In this document: positions 22,317-31,555 of the stretch, one piece after another
Layout of the letters: each line of letters opens with the position of its first letter
Numbering within the stretch: the stretch's first letter is position 1
NCBI GenBank assembly: GCA_026417295.1
Contig: JAOADN010000001.1
Location: 1 to 64,000 of the forward strand
DNA: 64,000 bases
Direction: 5' to 3'
DNA from: Paracoccaceae bacterium
GTDB lineage: Bacteria > Pseudomonadota > Alphaproteobacteria > Rhodobacterales > Rhodobacteraceae
Program-made: the position numbers and the translations under genes
Notes under the pieces: model-generated
The model's input: only the letters and a program-made list of their open reading frames with translations
Told to the model about the DNA's origin: nothing
Database searches by the model: none

Positions 22317-23555
22317 ATGAGCCAGGCCATTTTCGCGCTGTCGACCATCGCCATCGGCGTAGGCGGCTGTATCCTGTACTTCTATGCGTCCAACCTGTTC
22401 CTGGACAAGGTGCTGTTCCCCGCAAGGGGTCCGAATGCCGGACGCAACATCAATCGCGCCGAGGCGGTTCGGCCGTGGCTGTTTCTTGCGCCGGCCCTGA
22501 TCGCCCTCGGACTCTATCTGGCCTATCCCGTCGTCGCGACCGCCTGGCTGTCCCTCGTGAAGGAGCAGGGCGCGACCCGCAACTTCGTCGGTCTGGCGAA
22601 CTACGCCCAGATGACTTCCGAAAGCAAGTTCTGGGAATCGATGCGCAACAACATGCTCTGGTTGTTCGTCGTTCCCGCGGCGTCCACGGCCTTCGGTCTT
22701 CTTGCGGCCCAGCTCACCGACCGCATCGCCTGGGGAAATTTCGCCAAGTCGCTGATCTTCATGCCGATGGCCATCTCCTTTGTCGGCGCGTCGGTGATCT
22801 GGAAACTTGTCTACGACACGCGCCCTGTCGACCAGGCGCAGATCGGCCTTCTGAACGCGGTCTGGCTCCAGTTCGGCGGCGGAGTCTGGTCGGTGCTCTT
22901 CCTCAGGATCCTGCCCGCGCTGCTGCTTGCCGCGATCGCGGTGGGGCTCGCATGGGGTGTCTGGGCGCTCCTGCGTCCCGTCCTGGGCAGCGGAGGATCG
23001 CGGGGTAGCCTGGTCGTCGTGCTGTTGCGCCTTCTCGGGGCGGCGGTCTTTGCGGCGCTCGCCGTCGTCATGCTCTGGTGGCTTGTCGGGGTCTTCACGG
23101 TGACATTGCCCTACGGGCAGCCCCAGACGTGGCTGACGATCCCGTTCTGGAACAACTTCTTCCTGATGATCGTCCTGATCTGGATCCAGACGGGTTTCGC
23201 CATGGTGATCCTGTCTGCCGCCCTGCGCGGCGTGCCCGAGGACACGATAGAGGCGGCGATCATCGATGGGGCCAACCCGTTCCAGATCTTCTTCAGGATC
23301 AAGGTCCCGCAGATCATGGGCACGATCGTCGTCGTCTGGACGACCATCACCATCGTCGTTCTCAAGGTCTTCGACATCGTGCTGGCTATGACGAACGGCC
23401 AGTGGGAGACACAGGTCCTCGCCAACTACATGTACGACAAGTTCTTCCGCGCCTTCGATGTCGGCGTCGGATCGGCCGCGGCGATGGTCATCATGCTGCT
23501 TGTGACGCCGATCCTCGTCTGGAACGTCTGGAATGCGCGCAAGGAAATGCGCTGA
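22317..23555 (+). CDS. aglF: Alpha-glucoside ABC transporter permease
   Basis: Multiple TM segments and EAA loop (EAAIIDGANPFQIFFRIKVPQI). Confidence 0.9.
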   Translation: MSQAIFALSTIAIGVGGCILYFYASNLFLDKVLFPARGPNAGRNINRAEAVRPWLFLAPALIALGLYLAYPVVATAWLSLVKEQGATRNFVGLANYAQMTSESKFWESMRNNMLWLFVVPAASTAFGLLAAQLTDRIAWGNFAKSLIFMPMAISFVGASVIWKLVYDTRPVDQAQIGLLNAVWLQFGGGVWSVLFLRILPALLLAAIAVGLAWGVWALLRPVLGSGGSRGSLVVVLLRLLGAAVFAALAVVMLWWLVGVFTVTLPYGQPQTWLTIPFWNNFFLMIVLIWIQTGFAMVILSAALRGVPEDTIEAAIIDGANPFQIFFRIKVPQIMGTIVVVWTTITIVVLKVFDIVLAMTNGQWETQVLANYMYDKFFRAFDVGVGSAAAMVIMLLVTPILVWNVWNARKEMR

Positions 23556-23567
23556 GGGGGCCGGAAC

Positions 23568-24752
23568 ATGGAAAACATTGCCGGAAAGAGATCCGCGCTC
23601 ACCTGGGCTGTCCACATTTCGGTCGTACTGCTCGTTCTCCTCTGGGTCGTGCCGACCTTCGGCCTGCTCGTCTCGTCGTTCCGGACCGGGGACCAGATCG
23701 TCTCCTCCGGCTGGTGGCGGGCTTTCGGAACCCAGGAACAGCAGCTCAACCCCATCCGCATCGCCGGTGAGGAGAAGGAGGTCGACGGGCGCTTCGTGAT
23801 CGAGGGAAACCTCTTCGGCAATTCGAAGACCGTCATCAGCCTCTGGGGTACCAGCTCGCGCGAACCAACCGCCTATCAGCCGGGTGACACGGCCGATCTG
23901 GGCGACGGTCAGACGTTGACGGTGCAGGAGAACGGCGATTTCGTGCTGACTTCTGCGACATCGACCAAGGACACGCGCCTGCCGAGGGTCTTTGCCACCG
24001 CGTCCGCACCGCCGGAGTTCACCATCCAGAACTACAGGAACGTGATCTTCAGCCCGCTTGCCGGGCAGTCGATCGGTCAGGCCTTCCTTAACACGCTGAC
24101 CGTCGCCATCCCCGCCACGATCATCCCGATCCTCATTGCGGCCTTCGCGGCCTATGCGCTTGCCTGGATGGATTTTCCAGGGCGCGCCCTGCTCATTGCG
24201 GCAATCGTCGGGCTGCTCGTCGTTCCTCTCCAGCTTGCACTCATCCCGCTCCTCAACCTGCACAACTGGGCGGCGATGACGATCAACGAGACCTTCGGCC
24301 TGACGGGGGACAGGGCCTTGTCGGGCAAGGGATACCTTGGCATCTGGCTCGCGCATACCGGTTTCGGGCTTCCTCTCGCCATCTACCTGCTGCGCAACTA
24401 CATGGTCGGCCTCCCTCGCGACATCATCGAGAATGCGAAGGTTGACGGCGCCACGGACTTCCAGATCTTCACGAAGATCATCCTGCCGCTCAGCTTCCCC
24501 GCGCTCGCGTCGTTCGCGATCTTCCAGTTCCTCTGGACCTGGAACGACCTTCTTGTCGCCCTCGTGTTCCTCGGCACGGGGAACGACCAGCAGGTTCTGA
24601 CCGGCAACCTCGTAAACCTCCTCGGATCACGCGGCGGCGACTGGGAAATCCTTGCTGCATCGGCCTTCGTGTCGATCGCCGTTCCGCTTCTTGTCTTCTT
24701 CTCGATGCAACGCTTCCTTGTTCGCGGCCTGCTGGCGGGGTCCGTGAAATGA
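23568..24752 (+). CDS. aglG: Alpha-glucoside ABC transporter permease
   Basis: TM segments, EAA-like loop (ENAKVDGATDFQIFTKIILPLSFPAL). Confidence 0.9.
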   Translation: MENIAGKRSALTWAVHISVVLLVLLWVVPTFGLLVSSFRTGDQIVSSGWWRAFGTQEQQLNPIRIAGEEKEVDGRFVIEGNLFGNSKTVISLWGTSSREPTAYQPGDTADLGDGQTLTVQENGDFVLTSATSTKDTRLPRVFATASAPPEFTIQNYRNVIFSPLAGQSIGQAFLNTLTVAIPATIIPILIAAFAAYALAWMDFPGRALLIAAIVGLLVVPLQLALIPLLNLHNWAAMTINETFGLTGDRALSGKGYLGIWLAHTGFGLPLAIYLLRNYMVGLPRDIIENAKVDGATDFQIFTKIILPLSFPALASFAIFQFLWTWNDLLVALVFLGTGNDQQVLTGNLVNLLGSRGGDWEILAASAFVSIAVPLLVFFSMQRFLVRGLLAGSVK

Positions 24753-24829
24753 ACCGTGGCGTCGCGAAGACCGCATTCTCCTGCCGGGCCGAGCGTGCCC
24801 CGCACCCTGCCATCTGAAGGGGGACCGAC

Positions 24830-25915
24830 ATGGCCGACCTGAAACTCATTGACGTCGCTAAGGGCTATGGCGACGTGAAGGTGCTGTCGAACATCAACCT
24901 CGACATCAAGACCGGGGAACTGATCGTCTTCGTGGGGCCCTCGGGATGCGGCAAGTCGACATTGCTGCGGATGATCGCCGGCCTCGAGAAGATCACGGGC
25001 GGGGATTTCCTGATCGACGGCGTGCGGATGAACGACGTGCCCCCCGCACAACGGGGCATTGCGATGGTCTTCCAGTCCTACGCCCTCTATCCGCACATGA
25101 CCGTTCGGGAGAACATGTCCTTCGCCCTCAAACTGGCGAAGAAATCCCCCGCCGAGATCAATGCGGCCGTGGACAAGGCGGCGCGCATCCTCCAGCTGAC
25201 TCCCTACCTCGATCGTCTGCCCAAGGCACTTTCGGGTGGTCAAAGGCAGCGTGTTGCCATCGGCCGGTCGATCGTGCGGGACCCGAAGGTCTACCTCTTC
25301 GACGAGCCGCTGTCGAACCTCGATGCTGCGCTGCGGGTGGCGACCAGGATCGAGATCGCCCAGCTGAAGGAATCCATGCCCAACTCGACGATGATCTACG
25401 TCACCCACGACCAGGTCGAGGCGATGACACTGGCAAGCCGAATCGTCGTGCTGGCCGGAGGCGGGATCAGCCAGGTTGGAACCCCGCTCGAGCTATACGA
25501 GCGCCCGCAGAACGAGTTCGTGGCGCAGTTCATCGGATCTCCGGCGATGAACCTGCTCGATGGCGAGGTCACGGCGACCGGTGCGCAGACGACCGTAAGC
25601 CTGACAGGCGGCGGCACCGCCATCTCGTCCGTTCCCACGCGAGAGTCCGACAAGGGGTTGAAGGTGCGGATCGGCGTCCGCCCGGAGGATTTCGTGCCGA
25701 CCGACGGGACGCACATCTATCAGGGGACCGTTGCCCTGACCGAGGCGCTTGGAGAGGTCACCCTGCTCTATTTCCAGAAGGACGGCGACAAGGCGGGTAT
25801 CGTGGCCAAGCTGCCGGGCATTCACAACGAACTCCGCGGGCGGGTTGTCCGGCTTACGGCCGATCCGCGGAAGGTCCACGTCTTCCACGACGGGAAATCG
25901 CTTCTCTACCGCTGA
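24830..25915 (+). CDS. aglK: Sugar ABC transporter ATP-binding protein
   Basis: GPSGCGKSTLLRMIAGLE, LSGGQRQRVAIGRSIVRDPKVYLFDEPLSNLD, TOBE-like C-terminus. Confidence 0.93.
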   Translation: MADLKLIDVAKGYGDVKVLSNINLDIKTGELIVFVGPSGCGKSTLLRMIAGLEKITGGDFLIDGVRMNDVPPAQRGIAMVFQSYALYPHMTVRENMSFALKLAKKSPAEINAAVDKAARILQLTPYLDRLPKALSGGQRQRVAIGRSIVRDPKVYLFDEPLSNLDAALRVATRIEIAQLKESMPNSTMIYVTHDQVEAMTLASRIVVLAGGGISQVGTPLELYERPQNEFVAQFIGSPAMNLLDGEVTATGAQTTVSLTGGGTAISSVPTRESDKGLKVRIGVRPEDFVPTDGTHIYQGTVALTEALGEVTLLYFQKDGDKAGIVAKLPGIHNELRGRVVRLTADPRKVHVFHDGKSLLYR

Positions 25916-25961
25916 GCGCGACATAACGCGCCGTTAGGGCGCGCCGGTCCAATCCTGGCGG

Positions 25962-26828
25962 ATGAACTCCTGTCCAGAGGTCAGGCACAAGCAGGGCTGG
26001 GACTCGCTCTTTGGCGAGGACGGGCCGCCGCTGCAGCAGTCGTGGTCCTACGGCGCCGCGATGGCCAGGCTCGGCGTCGCGGTGACACGGCGGCTTGCTG
26101 CAGGTTCTCCCGCACAGGTCCTGGAGCGCCGCTTCGGTCCCCTGCGCCTGTCGCTCCTTTCGCGCTGGCGATCGAGTATGCCGGGGCTGCGCGAGGTGGC
26201 ACGGCAGCATCCGCTGCTGGCGGTCACGCCCGAGGGCGCCGGCATTCCTGGGCTGCCCCTGTGGCCCGGGCGGGAAGAGGCCGTACTGGATATTGCGCGC
26301 CATCCGGCGGCATTGCGTGCGTCGCTTCACGGCAAGTGGCGCAATCGCCTGCGCCGCGGCGAGGGGAACGGGCTAACCATCCGGCTTTGCACGCCGGAGG
26401 TGCGGGACGTGCGGATGCTTCTGTCGCTCGAAGCGCAGCAACAGTCTGCAAGAGGGTACCGTACTCTTCCGCCCGCCTTCGTCTTCGCCTGGCTGGCGGT
26501 CTCGCCCGCTGACGCCTTGCTCGCCCTGGCACTTCAAAATGGGCAGACTATCGCCGCCATGCTCTTCCTGCGACACGGCGCCGGGGCGACCTATCACTGC
26601 GGCTGGTCGGGTGAGCAGGGCCGCGCGACACATGCCCATAACGTGCTTCTATGGCGTTCATTCCTCGCCCTGCGTGACAGCGGGGTGACGAGGTTGAACC
26701 TGGGGGTGCTGACCCCGCGAAAGGCCGAAGGACTAGTGCGGTTCAAGCTCGGGACCGGTGCGCGGCCTTGCGTGCTCGGCACGACAGTCCTTGTCACGCC
26801 GGTGCCGCGGCGTGGCTGCCCGGCCTAG
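25962..26828 (+). CDS. FemAB/BioF2-like GNAT-fold acetyltransferase
   Basis: LRASLHGKWRNRLRRGEG... YHCGWSGEQGRATHAHNVLLWRSFLALRDSGVTRLNLG; resembles Acetyltransf_6 proteins. Confidence 0.65.
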   Translation: MNSCPEVRHKQGWDSLFGEDGPPLQQSWSYGAAMARLGVAVTRRLAAGSPAQVLERRFGPLRLSLLSRWRSSMPGLREVARQHPLLAVTPEGAGIPGLPLWPGREEAVLDIARHPAALRASLHGKWRNRLRRGEGNGLTIRLCTPEVRDVRMLLSLEAQQQSARGYRTLPPAFVFAWLAVSPADALLALALQNGQTIAAMLFLRHGAGATYHCGWSGEQGRATHAHNVLLWRSFLALRDSGVTRLNLGVLTPRKAEGLVRFKLGTGARPCVLGTTVLVTPVPRRGCPA

Positions 26829-27640
26829 GCTGCAGCGCGTGAGGCCGCGACGGCTCTCCCGAGCCAGGCAGCGACCTCAGGCACAAGGTCGGTCCAACCG
26901 GGTTCGGCAAAGAAGAGATGCCCCCGCCCCGGAAGCAGGCGCAGCGTGGCCCCAAGGTTCGACGCGGTCCGGCGCAGCAAGGCCACCGAGATCACCCTGT
27001 CCTGGCTCCCTCCCATGACGAGGAGCGGCCGGCGAATGCGCGCTGCGTCCACACGAACCGCGCCCCCCATCAATTCGCGATAGACGAGGCCGGATTCGGG
27101 CACAAGCGCGCCATGAAAGATCGGCCGTTCGGCAGCGGGCATGCGGTTCAGCACGATCCGGTTGCAGGTCCCGGCCGGCGGCAGGAAGCTGCGTCCGGCC
27201 AGGATCGATGGCAGCATCGGCAGGTAGGAGGGCAGGGCGGCGGCCTGCGCGGTCAGCATGCCCGACGGTGCAGGGGCCAGGAGCACCGCCGCGCAGCCCA
27301 GGCCTTCTTCGAGAAGCTTCATCGCCACCAGACCGCCCAGGCTGTGGCCCATCAGGACAGGCGCCTCGTCCAGGCAGGCGACTGCGCGGCGTGCGTCCTC
27401 GACATAGTCGGCGACCCGAAGTCCGGCGGCGTGATCGGGGGGCACGCCGAGCCGCCCACGGTAGGATACCGCAACCCCGCCCCAGCCCTGCTCGGCCAGT
27501 GCATCCTGCCACCTGGCGAAACTCTCATGTGTAACGAAGGCTCCGTGCAGGAACAGGATCGGCGGCCGTCCGTCCGATGTCCTGGTCCTTCGAGCCGGAA
27601 GACCTGCGATGGTGATCGATTCGGCAAGCGCGCTGGACAT
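26825..27640 (-). CDS. Alpha/beta hydrolase
   Basis: FLHGAFVTHESFARW, GHSLGGLVAMKLLEEG, RGHLFFAEPGW. Confidence 0.88.
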   Translation of the reverse strand: MSSALAESITIAGLPARRTRTSDGRPPILFLHGAFVTHESFARWQDALAEQGWGGVAVSYRGRLGVPPDHAAGLRVADYVEDARRAVACLDEAPVLMGHSLGGLVAMKLLEEGLGCAAVLLAPAPSGMLTAQAAALPSYLPMLPSILAGRSFLPPAGTCNRIVLNRMPAAERPIFHGALVPESGLVYRELMGGAVRVDAARIRRPLLVMGGSQDRVISVALLRRTASNLGATLRLLPGRGHLFFAEPGWTDLVPEVAAWLGRAVAASRAAA

Positions 27641-27664
27641 GGCGATCCTCCCCTGATAGCGAGA

Positions 27665-27705
27665 TTGTCAACCTGCTTGCATAAGTTGTCAAGGAGCTTG
27701 CATAA
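27665..27705. promoter_or_regulatory. Two direct repeats TTGTCAANNNGCTTGCATAA with 21-bp period (MarR operator candidate)
   Basis: ttgtcaacctgcttgcataa (27665-27684) and ttgtcaaggagcttgcataa (27686-27705). Confidence 0.75.
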
Positions 27706-28197
27706 TTGACCGACACTGCGTTTGCGGAGTCCCCGGAGGCACTCCGCGCAAGGCGGGAGGGGAACCTTTTCCGCATGCTGTTCCGCATGACGCGCCTGAT
27801 GACCGACGAAACGGTTGCCCGTATGCAGGCACGCGGCATCACGGGCATGATGCCGGCCTATCCGCGACTGCTTGGAAACCTCGATACCGAAGGTACGCGA
27901 CTGGGCGCGCTTGCCCGCAAGATGGGTGTCACGCGCCAGGCCGTGGCCCAGCTCGCGCAGGAGGTGGAGCGGGCCGGGTTCGTCACGCGAAAGCCGGATC
28001 CCGAGGACGGCCGTGGCGTGATCGTGGCCTTCACCGCCGAAGGGCGCCGTGCGCTTTCGGTCGCCATCGAGACCATCGCGGCGATCGAGGCCGACTTTGC
28101 CGCCGTCATCGGCGATGACGCCCTCGTGCGGCTCAAGGCGGACATGGCCGCGATCCTGGCTGCCCGAGACGCGAGGGGCGGGTTCGGGCTCGATTGA
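27706..28197 (+). CDS. MarR family transcriptional regulator
   Basis: LGALARKMGVTRQAVAQLAQEVERAGFVTRKPDPEDGRGVIVAFTAEGRRA wHTH; TTG start uncertain (ATG at 27775 has a better SD). Confidence 0.88.
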   Translation: MTDTAFAESPEALRARREGNLFRMLFRMTRLMTDETVARMQARGITGMMPAYPRLLGNLDTEGTRLGALARKMGVTRQAVAQLAQEVERAGFVTRKPDPEDGRGVIVAFTAEGRRALSVAIETIAAIEADFAAVIGDDALVRLKADMAAILAARDARGGFGLD

Positions 28198-28198
28198 C

Positions 28199-30286
28199 CT
28201 ATTCGGCGGCGATCTTGATCACCGGCTCCATGCGCGCAAGCTCGGAGTCGGGGAGGTGGCACTTGATCTGGTGCCCCTCGGCGAGTTGACGCATCGGGGG
28301 CACTTCCGTCTCGCACAGGTTCCCGGGCACCTTGGATTTCCACCGGCACCTCGTCTGGAACGGACAGCCGGGCGGCGGGTTCATCGCCGATGGAATGTCC
28401 CCCTCAAGGACGATGCGCTTCTTCTGGACATGCGTGTCGGCGATCGGGACAGCCGACAGCAGGGCTTCCGTATAGGGATGATAGGGTGGCGAGAAGACCT
28501 GGTCCGTCGTGCCGAGTTCGACCACATGCCCGAGGTACATGACCATCACCCGATCGCTGAGGTAGCGGACGATCGACAGGTCGTGGCTGATGAAGAGAAG
28601 CGTGGTCTTGTTCTTGCGCTGGATTTCCATGAGCAGGTCGGTAACCGCGGCCTGAACGCTGACATCCAGGGCAGAAACCGGCTCGTCTGCGACCACTACC
28701 TTTGCGCCGCCGGCAAAGGCGCGGGCGATGCCCACGCGCTGCTTCTGACCGCCCGACAACTGACGCGGCATCCTGTCGGCAAACTGGCGCGGCAGCTTCA
28801 CGAGGTCGAGAAGCTCAAGCATCCGGTTCCTGCGATCCTCGTCGGTCTTCCCCTCGCCGAAGATCTCGAGGGCCCGGATGATCTGACGCCCCACCGTCAT
28901 CGATGGATTCAGCGTATCGAACGGGTTCTGGAACACCATCTGGACGCCAGACACAGTGTCGGTCGAACGCTTCTCGATCGGGGTGGACTGGATGTCACGG
29001 TCATAAAGCATGATCCGGCCGCTCGTCGCCGTCTCCAGCCCCATCAGCACCTTGGCAAAGGTCGATTTCCCGCAGCCGGACTCACCGACGATTGCAAGGG
29101 TCTCTCCCTCCCGGGCCTCGAAGCTCAGCGTCTCGTTCGCCTTGACGACCTTCTTTGCGCCGGACTTGCCGAAGAGCGAGTTCGCCGCGACCTCATAGTA
29201 TTTCTTGAGGTCCTCCATCTTGAGGACCACCCTCCCGGGAACCGCCTTTTCCGTCGTCCGCGCAACCTTTGGCGGAGCGGCCCAGTCAATCTCCCTGAAG
29301 CGGATGCAGCGGGTCTCGTGCCGGTCATGACCGTCGACCGCGAACATCGGCACATCGGCAGCATCGCAGCGCCCCGCCTCGAAATAGGAACAGCGTGGGC
29401 CAAAGTTGCAGCCGTTGGGGCGTTCGTGCGGCAGTGGGAAGTTGCCGGGAATCGATATCAGCGGCCGGGCATTCTTGTCGGCTCCGGGCAGGGGAATCGA
29501 ACGGAACAGCGCCTGCGTGTAGGGATGCTGCATCCGGTCGAAGACGTCCTTGATGCTGCCCGTCTCTACGGCCTCGCCGGAATACATGACGCAGAGCCGG
29601 TCACAGACATCCATGACCAGTCCGAGATTGTGGCTGATGAAAAGGATCGACGTGCCGTATTTCTCGCGCAGATCCTTGACCAGATCGACGACGGCCGCCT
29701 CCACCGTCACGTCGAGTGCCGTCGTCGGCTCGTCGAGGATGAGCAGCGACGGCTTGGACATCAATGCCATGGCAATGACGATGCGCTGCTGCTGCCCGCC
29801 CGAGAGCTGGTGGGGATAGGACCGCAGCATCCTGTCCGGGTCGGGCAGGCGGACGTCCGAAACAACCTCTCGCGCCCGGCGAAGCGCTTCCTCGCGCGAG
29901 ACGCCGGCATGGATCATCGGCACTTCCGCAAGCTGGTCCCCGATACGCATCGCAGGGTTCAGCGATGCCATCGGCTCCTGATAGATCATGGCGATCTCTG
30001 ATCCGCGTATGTGCCGGAGTTCCTCGTCCGACATGTTCACAAGATCACGGCCCTTGAAGCGGATCGAGCCGCCGGTGATGCGCCCGTTCTTGCCGAGATA
30101 ACGCATGACGGCCAGGGCGACGGTCGATTTTCCGCAGCCGCTCTCCCCGACAAGGCCCATCGCCTCGCCGGGCTGGACCGTGCAGGAGAAGTCCATGACG
30201 GCCGGAATCTCGCGCAGGCGCGTGAAGAACGAGATCGAGAGCCTTTCGATCTCGAGGATCGGGCCCTCATAGTCAGCCGGACTCAT
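28199..30286 (-). CDS. Peptide-type ABC transporter, fused double ATP-binding protein (DppD-DppF-like)
   Basis: Two Walker A/signature sets (GLVGESGCGKSTVALAV...LSGGQQQRIVIAMAL and AIVGESGCGKSTFAKVL...LSGGQKQRVGIARAF). Confidence 0.93.
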   Translation of the reverse strand: MSPADYEGPILEIERLSISFFTRLREIPAVMDFSCTVQPGEAMGLVGESGCGKSTVALAVMRYLGKNGRITGGSIRFKGRDLVNMSDEELRHIRGSEIAMIYQEPMASLNPAMRIGDQLAEVPMIHAGVSREEALRRAREVVSDVRLPDPDRMLRSYPHQLSGGQQQRIVIAMALMSKPSLLILDEPTTALDVTVEAAVVDLVKDLREKYGTSILFISHNLGLVMDVCDRLCVMYSGEAVETGSIKDVFDRMQHPYTQALFRSIPLPGADKNARPLISIPGNFPLPHERPNGCNFGPRCSYFEAGRCDAADVPMFAVDGHDRHETRCIRFREIDWAAPPKVARTTEKAVPGRVVLKMEDLKKYYEVAANSLFGKSGAKKVVKANETLSFEAREGETLAIVGESGCGKSTFAKVLMGLETATSGRIMLYDRDIQSTPIEKRSTDTVSGVQMVFQNPFDTLNPSMTVGRQIIRALEIFGEGKTDEDRRNRMLELLDLVKLPRQFADRMPRQLSGGQKQRVGIARAFAGGAKVVVADEPVSALDVSVQAAVTDLLMEIQRKNKTTLLFISHDLSIVRYLSDRVMVMYLGHVVELGTTDQVFSPPYHPYTEALLSAVPIADTHVQKKRIVLEGDIPSAMNPPPGCPFQTRCRWKSKVPGNLCETEVPPMRQLAEGHQIKCHLPDSELARMEPVIKIAAE

Positions 30287-30378
30287 GGCGTCCTCCTCGT
30301 CTGTCCGCATCGTTGCCCGTGCTCCGCCCCGACCTGGTCGCGGGCGCCGATGTCGCGGGCGGCGGGAAACATTCCGTG

Positions 30379-31554
30379 TCAGTCCTTCAGGCTTTCCTCG
30401 CGCAGGCCGTCGGCAAGGAGGTTCAGGCCGAGCACGAGGCTCATCAGTGCAAGGGCAGGGAAGATCGCTGGATGCGGTGCCACCGTCAGCAGCTTGCGAC
30501 CCGCGTTGATCGTCGATCCCCAGTCGGGGCTCTCCGGGCTCAGTCCGAGACCGAAGAAACCGAGAGTTCCAAGCAGGATGGTCGTGTAGCCAATCCTCAG
30601 ACAGAAATCGACGATCAGCGGCCCCCGCGCATTGGGCAGTATCTCCCACAGCATGATGTACCAGGGTCGCTCGCCGCGGGTCTGGGCTGCCGACACATAA
30701 TCGCGCGTCTTGATGTCCAGCGTGATGCCACGGACGATCCGGAAGACGGTCGGAGAATTCACGAAGACGACCGAAACGAAAACGATCAGGATGTTGCCCG
30801 GCACACTGAGGAAGTCGAGCCGCCGCGGCAGGATCGCGACCGCGGACTCCGGTTCCGAGACGAGCGCGAGATAGAAAAACCCGCCGACCAGGACGATCAG
30901 GCCGACGACGACGTTCCGGAACTGCGGTTTTACATAGTAGCGCGAATTGACCAGCACGACGAGGAAAAGGATCGGGAACAGGAACAGGACCAGGCCCATG
31001 TACTGCGGCAGGCCCGTTGCCACGATTTCCGGTGTCACCAGCAGGTAGAACAGGAGGATCACGGGAAAGGCGAGGATCAGGTTCGCCATGAAGCTCAGGA
31101 CCGTATCGAGCGTGCCCCCGTAATAGGCGGCCGGCAGGCCGATCGTGATCCCGACCATGAAGGCGAACATCGTCGCAAGGGGGGCGATCTGGATCACTAT
31201 CCGGCTTCCGACAACCATCCTGCTGAACACGTCGCGCCCCAGATGGTCGCCGCCGAGCAGGTAGTGGGACGTCCCGGCCGGAACCACCGTTCCCGGAGGC
31301 TTGTTCTTCATCTGGCTGATCTGGCTCAGCACGTCATGTGTTGCGACCATGTCGGCAAAGACGGCCGTGAAGACCCAGAACATCACCATCGCGAAGCCGA
31401 TCATCCCGATCGTGGAGTCGAAAAGCTTCCCGTAAAGGCCGAGGCTCCGCTTGTAGCGGATGGAGACCGCAAAGGTCACGGCAAGGCAGATCCACACGGG
31501 CAGGAACTGCCAGAGGATCCGCCCCGTCACGCTGAGCCAGCCGATGTCATCCAT
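30379..31554 (-). CDS. ABC transporter permease (DppC-like)
   Basis: HYLLGGDHLGRDVFSRMVVGSR, AQTRGERPWYIMLWEILPNARGPLIV EAA loop. Confidence 0.9.
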   Translation of the reverse strand: MDDIGWLSVTGRILWQFLPVWICLAVTFAVSIRYKRSLGLYGKLFDSTIGMIGFAMVMFWVFTAVFADMVATHDVLSQISQMKNKPPGTVVPAGTSHYLLGGDHLGRDVFSRMVVGSRIVIQIAPLATMFAFMVGITIGLPAAYYGGTLDTVLSFMANLILAFPVILLFYLLVTPEIVATGLPQYMGLVLFLFPILFLVVLVNSRYYVKPQFRNVVVGLIVLVGGFFYLALVSEPESAVAILPRRLDFLSVPGNILIVFVSVVFVNSPTVFRIVRGITLDIKTRDYVSAAQTRGERPWYIMLWEILPNARGPLIVDFCLRIGYTTILLGTLGFFGLGLSPESPDWGSTINAGRKLLTVAPHPAIFPALALMSLVLGLNLLADGLREESLKD

Positions 31555-31555
31555 G

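Noticed and set aside
22179-24356. 725-aa minus-strand ORF opposite aglF/aglG
   Set aside because: Antisense to two confident permeases; composition rich in R/D/E/G/H typical of shadow ORFs in high-GC DNA.
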